Made by a program: the position numbers and the translations under genes
DNA from: Chlamydia trachomatis
Lineage (GTDB): Bacteria > Chlamydiota > Chlamydiia > Chlamydiales > 2-12-FULL-49-11
Length of the DNA stretch: 53,869 nt
Reading direction: 5' to 3'
Assembly: GCA_945862365.1 (NCBI GenBank)
Contig: CAMAXK010000009.1
Span: 1 to 53,869, forward strand
Notes under the pieces: generated by a model
What the model saw: only the letters and a program-made list of their open reading frames with translations
The model's database searches: none
What the model was told of the DNA's origin: nothing
Shown here: in pieces, positions 50,763-53,869 of the stretch
How the letters are laid out: every line of letters starts with the position of its first letter
Position numbering within the stretch: the stretch's first letter is position 1

Positions 50763-51125
50763 ATGAGATTATTATTATTGATTCTGATTCCGTTTATTGT
50801 CTCATGCGGAGGATGCAAAAAAGATGGCTCCTACTGCACTTTTACAAAAACTCAGGAGCGCTCCTTAAAAGCCATAAAGTTATCCAATGATGATGCTCTT
50901 GTACTAGAGGTGCACTACCCTGTTCTTCTAAAGAAAATTCTTTCGCAACAGCCCTTATCTGTGCCAGAGGTGCTCATCTTACATGAGATAGGAATTAGTC
51001 CAGATAACATCATTCATGTAATTAAATACACCAGCAGTGTGTACACATTAAGTACAGAAGATGTTGTAAATCTACAACTTGGAGGAGTACCTTTTGAAGT
51101 GATCAATTACATGATCGAATCTTAG
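50763..51125 (+). CDS. Small predicted lipoprotein (120 aa)
   Basis: A 120-residue protein with a short lipoprotein signal (RLLLLILIPFIVSC, Cys15) followed by GGCKKDGSYC, two further cysteines. The mature part is mainly helical and ends in a repeated motif of ILHEIGISPDNIIHVIKY and NLQLGGVPFEVINYMIES, which looks like two copies of one helical hairpin. No family recognised. It follows the response-regulator terminator and has its own promoter. Confidence 0.72.
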   Translation: MRLLLLILIPFIVSCGGCKKDGSYCTFTKTQERSLKAIKLSNDDALVLEVHYPVLLKKILSQQPLSVPEVLILHEIGISPDNIIHVIKYTSSVYTLSTEDVVNLQLGGVPFEVINYMIES

Positions 51126-51206
51126 AGCTCTATAAAAAATACCCCTTGAGATTATGTCCTTTTTATATAAATATCTAAGATAAATGCAAAAAAAAATACA
51201 ATACAC

Positions 51207-52235
51207 ATGGCTACATTTTATCAAACATTTTCCACTGAAACATCCACGCCAAAGCTCTACACATCGATAGTAGCTGAAGGAAAGCAATCTGCTTTAAAGA
51301 AATTTAAAGATTTATTGCATCAAAGTGCTTTTATGCACCTTACCTTTACTTTATTTATCGCATTACAAACAGCAATTTCTATTGCCTTATTTATAAAGGA
51401 TACTCATTCACTTTACACACCAGCCTCTTTTGCCCTACTATTTTTAGCCATTGCTTCCTATGCCCTCATTTCATATTATCAAAAGAATAAAAAACTCGAC
51501 ACCATTGAGTCTATCACTAAAGACTTTAGACATTACTGCAGTCTTCATTTATCAAAAAGTATTGAAAGTGGCGAACAAAGGCATCTTGCAATAGCAGAAT
51601 GCATGCGTGATTTAGCTGAAGCTCTCCATAGTCAGGAGCTATTTTACTTAACTATTTATCCTTTTAAGTTCTCCAAAAGCCACATTATTTCTCATTATCT
51701 ATATTTTCATTATGCAGATATCCTCTATTTTCAAGAAAAATTGCTTGAAGTCTCCTTAGAGCAACATGCCTATATTTTAGAAGATTGCGCCTGCAGCCTT
51801 CCCTTCCACAGCTCTTTATCTAAAACCTATGGGACACTTGCCATATGCTACAAAATGCCTAAAGGCAAGCATTTAGAAAAGGCTTTTTCCTATAGTAACA
51901 TTACAAAACAAAATGAATTTGCATCTAAGCTTGAAAAATACTACACATTAGCTGTTGAAGAACTCAAAATCATCTGTGAAATTTCTGGTGGAGAGGCCTG
52001 GACTCATCAAGAGCTTGCCTCTTTATATGCAAAATTTGATGAATCAGAAAAAGAGATGGGACAATATGAGATTTTAATTGGTAAAATCTCAGATGATAAA
52101 GAGATTTTATATAAATTAGGTCTTCTGTATTTTAAGCACCACAAAACTGCCAAAGGGTTAACCACTTATAACAAGCTTCGAAAACTCGATGCTTTATACG
52201 CTAAAAACTTGCTAAATCACTATCATTTTCTTTGA
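51207..52235 (+). CDS. Membrane protein with TPR-like C-terminus (342 aa)
   Basis: Two adjacent membrane helices (about 43-62 and 70-89) follow a 40-residue polar N-terminus. The remainder is helical; residues about 245-335 contain two or three TPR-like pairs (KLEKYYTLAVEELKIICE, AWTHQELASLYAKFDESEKEMGQYE, EILYKLGLLYFKHHKTAKGLTTYNKL). The soluble part is probably cytoplasmic if both helices form a hairpin. No clear ribosome site precedes the ATG. Function unknown. Confidence 0.72.
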   Translation: MATFYQTFSTETSTPKLYTSIVAEGKQSALKKFKDLLHQSAFMHLTFTLFIALQTAISIALFIKDTHSLYTPASFALLFLAIASYALISYYQKNKKLDTIESITKDFRHYCSLHLSKSIESGEQRHLAIAECMRDLAEALHSQELFYLTIYPFKFSKSHIISHYLYFHYADILYFQEKLLEVSLEQHAYILEDCACSLPFHSSLSKTYGTLAICYKMPKGKHLEKAFSYSNITKQNEFASKLEKYYTLAVEELKIICEISGGEAWTHQELASLYAKFDESEKEMGQYEILIGKISDDKEILYKLGLLYFKHHKTAKGLTTYNKLRKLDALYAKNLLNHYHFL

Positions 52236-52292
52236 TTCGATAATAAAAAGTATAAAAATAAAAATTTCATTTGTCCTATAATATTTCCTTTG

Positions 52293-52298
52293 TATAAT
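52293..52298 (+). promoter_or_regulatory. Candidate -10 for the TPR gene at the right edge
   Basis: Two perfect TATAAT boxes lie 16 bases apart at 52277-52282 and 52293-52298, both with weak -35 elements. AAGGG precedes the ATG at 52325. Confidence 0.4.
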
Positions 52299-52324
52299 CA
52301 AACCTAAAAAATACAAGGGTATCT

Positions 52325-53869
52325 ATGGCAAATTTTACAAAGTTCTTCAAACTAAAGCAGAGTTTTTCTTTAGTACTTCTTTCTTCAGCCACTATGGTCC
52401 TTCATGCTACTGCAAGATATGACGCAACCACTAAAGAAGAAGGGTTCATGCTCAGAAGAATTACTGAGTTTTGGAAAGATCAAGACTATCCTACTGTAAA
52501 AAAAGAGATCACCACCTTTCTGAAATCACATAAAAATAGTGTGTTTTGCGATCAATTGAGGGGAAATTATGGGGACTTACTCATTCAAGAGGGCGATTAT
52601 AAAGGGGCCCTTGATTCCTACGGTGAGATCACTCATAAAGAGGTCTTAGAAACATTCATTTTAAATAAGATGCAGTGTTATTATGAACTTGAACAGTATG
52701 AAGAGTTACTCAATGCTGGTCTGCCTTATATTACAAAAATGTCAAAGGAACTCTTAGACAGAAAAGATGAATTTTATTTTCTAATGGCAGAGGGATATTT
52801 TAGAAGTGCCCTTTCTATGCAAACGGATAAAAAAAACACTTATTTAAACAAAGCGATGCCTTTATATGAAAAGGTATTAAACTCTTCATTTAATGATCCA
52901 ACTATGTTTGCTCTTGCTGAAATTTACCGCATTCAAGCAACCAATGATAAAGCTCAATCTTTCTTTCTTGAACTTGCCAAAAGGCACCCTGATAGAAAAG
53001 AAGAACTTCTGTTTCATGCAGCCCTTGCTCAAGCTGAATTTGATAAACCTTTAGCCATTGAAACATTTTCAAGAATCATTGAGTTAAAAGGGGAAAAAAG
53101 TATCGATTCCTCTTTAAACCGATTAATTCTATTTTTTCAAGAAGATCGATACGATGATGTGATCAACCATTATCCAGAAGTTCTCTCTCTTGTTGCCTCT
53201 GAGAAAAAATCTACCTTAGAATACATCATTGCCAGAAGTTATTTTGCTAAAAAATCCTATGAAAAGGCAAATATTCACTTAAATAAATTCATTACTGCAA
53301 ATGAAGGATCTAGCGATGAGCAGAGAAATGCTCTTTTAATGCAACTTTCTACCTCACAATTTTTAAAAGATGAGACTAAATACAAAGAGACCCTAGATAA
53401 ACTTTCCTCTCATTTCCCTGAAGATAGTGAACTTTCTCAAGCAGTCTTCATTCATGCCATGATGCTTAAAGAAATGGGAAGAGCCTCCGAGGCAGAGCAT
53501 GAGCTCTCCTCTTTAATTGGAACAAAGAATTCTTTCAAAAATGAAGAGGTTCTTTATTTAGAGTATGGACTTGTTGCTTATAACAATGATAATTTTCCTT
53601 TAGCCAGAAAAACCCTTGCTTCATTTGTAGAAAAATATGCCGAAAGCAGCCACAGTCAAGTTGCATGGAAATATCTATTATCCTCATCGTTAAACCTTTT
53701 AAAAGCTAACCAAGATGTAAAGGAGGCAAGCTATCGAAAAGAGGATTTTTTAACCGATCTAGATAAGATTATGCTTCACAGCGAAGTGCTTGATGCAGGC
53801 GAAAAGGTAGAATGTCTTTTTCTTCAAGGAAAACTCTCCTACGAACTTAAAAATTATGATAAAGCATTA
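52325..53869 (+). CDS. Exported TPR-repeat protein, 3' end outside the window
   Basis: An open frame of 515 codons runs without a stop to the window edge. It starts MANFTKFFKL, with a signal peptide (SFSLVLLSSATMVLHATA), then tandem helical pairs of TPR type, for example around IQEGDYKGALDSYGEI, FYFLMAEGYFRSAL, YIIARSYFAKKSYEKANIHL and LEYGLVAYNNDNFPLARKTL. It is likely a large periplasmic scaffold, and YbgF/CpoB- or BamD-like TPRs are the nearest known types. AAGGG is 5-6 bases before the ATG. The C-terminal part cannot be judged. Confidence 0.82.
   Translation, partial: MANFTKFFKLKQSFSLVLLSSATMVLHATARYDATTKEEGFMLRRITEFWKDQDYPTVKKEITTFLKSHKNSVFCDQLRGNYGDLLIQEGDYKGALDSYGEITHKEVLETFILNKMQCYYELEQYEELLNAGLPYITKMSKELLDRKDEFYFLMAEGYFRSALSMQTDKKNTYLNKAMPLYEKVLNSSFNDPTMFALAEIYRIQATNDKAQSFFLELAKRHPDRKEELLFHAALAQAEFDKPLAIETFSRIIELKGEKSIDSSLNRLILFFQEDRYDDVINHYPEVLSLVASEKKSTLEYIIARSYFAKKSYEKANIHLNKFITANEGSSDEQRNALLMQLSTSQFLKDETKYKETLDKLSSHFPEDSELSQAVFIHAMMLKEMGRASEAEHELSSLIGTKNSFKNEEVLYLEYGLVAYNNDNFPLARKTLASFVEKYAESSHSQVAWKYLLSSSLNLLKANQDVKEASYRKEDFLTDLDKIMLHSEVLDAGEKVECLFLQGKLSYELKNYDKAL

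Overview
The window is a low-GC chromosomal segment of a chlamydia (phylum Chlamydiota). Euo, UhpC, a one-chain SecDF, Tsp, Mip and the gene groups dnaE-uhpC-hisS-aspS-mip-trmL-trxA, euo/recJ/secDF/uppS/cdsA/cmk/plsC, pepP-mutL, dnaB-mnmG-lplA, sdhCAB-tatD and exbB-exbD-tonB-tolB-pal all match blocks I recall from Chlamydia trachomatis. The blocks are reordered, and there are extra genes I do not associate with Chlamydiaceae: an exported glycosyltransferase-like protein, an LRR protein, a degenerate receiver-GGDEF-like protein and a small-membrane plus secreted-protein pair. This points to a chlamydia outside Chlamydiaceae (a Simkania-, Rhabdochlamydia- or Parachlamydia-like lineage). Family rank cannot be settled from the sequence alone. 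No phage, IS element, integrase or CRISPR array was seen.

Layout. 1-7.5 kb: a small hypothetical gene meets a leftward run, uhpC - dnaE - BamD-like - lipoprotein - rsbW-like. 7.6-13.9 kb: a rightward block of a hypothetical gene, hisS, aspS, an exported glycosyltransferase-like gene, mip and trmL. 13.9-17.2 kb: a leftward envelope-lipid operon uppS-cdsA-cmk/plsC fusion-trxA. 17.3-23.8 kb: rightward secDF and recJ. 23.9-27.6 kb: euo (leftward), tsp (rightward), LRR gene (leftward). 27.7-30.4 kb: gltX and a CysJ-like reductase. 30.4-33.0 kb: leftward mutL-pepP. 33.1-35.0 kb: three poorly characterised genes. 35.0-35.7 kb: mostly non-coding DNA around tRNA-Ser(GCT). 35.7-41.0 kb: dnaB, a 29-codon bS22/AURKAIP1-like gene, mnmG, the degenerate receiver-GGDEF-like gene, a small exported protein and lplA. 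41.0-45.5 kb: leftward sdhC-sdhA-sdhB and tatD. 45.6-49.8 kb: the Tol-Pal-like cluster. 49.9 kb to the end: an orphan OmpR-type response regulator with a textbook terminator, a small lipoprotein, a membrane/TPR protein and a TPR protein cut by the right edge.

How the genes work together. Most products serve core replication, repair, translation, lipid and envelope biogenesis, protein export, the partial TCA cycle and host-metabolite uptake. Euo is the developmental regulator. The LRR protein, and possibly the exported glycosyltransferase-like protein, are the host-facing candidates.

The most interesting non-coding signal is a set of genes (7656, hisS, gltX, mutL and 39168) whose sigma66-like promoter places the predicted transcription start at, or within a few bases of, the ATG, with no Shine-Dalgarno sequence. 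This suggests leaderless or near-leaderless mRNAs. Several other promoters carry perfect palindromes in the -35 or spacer region, and almost every convergent gene pair overlaps or abuts at its stop codons. All promoter calls are by eye; homology statements rest on motif recognition and memory, not on searches.
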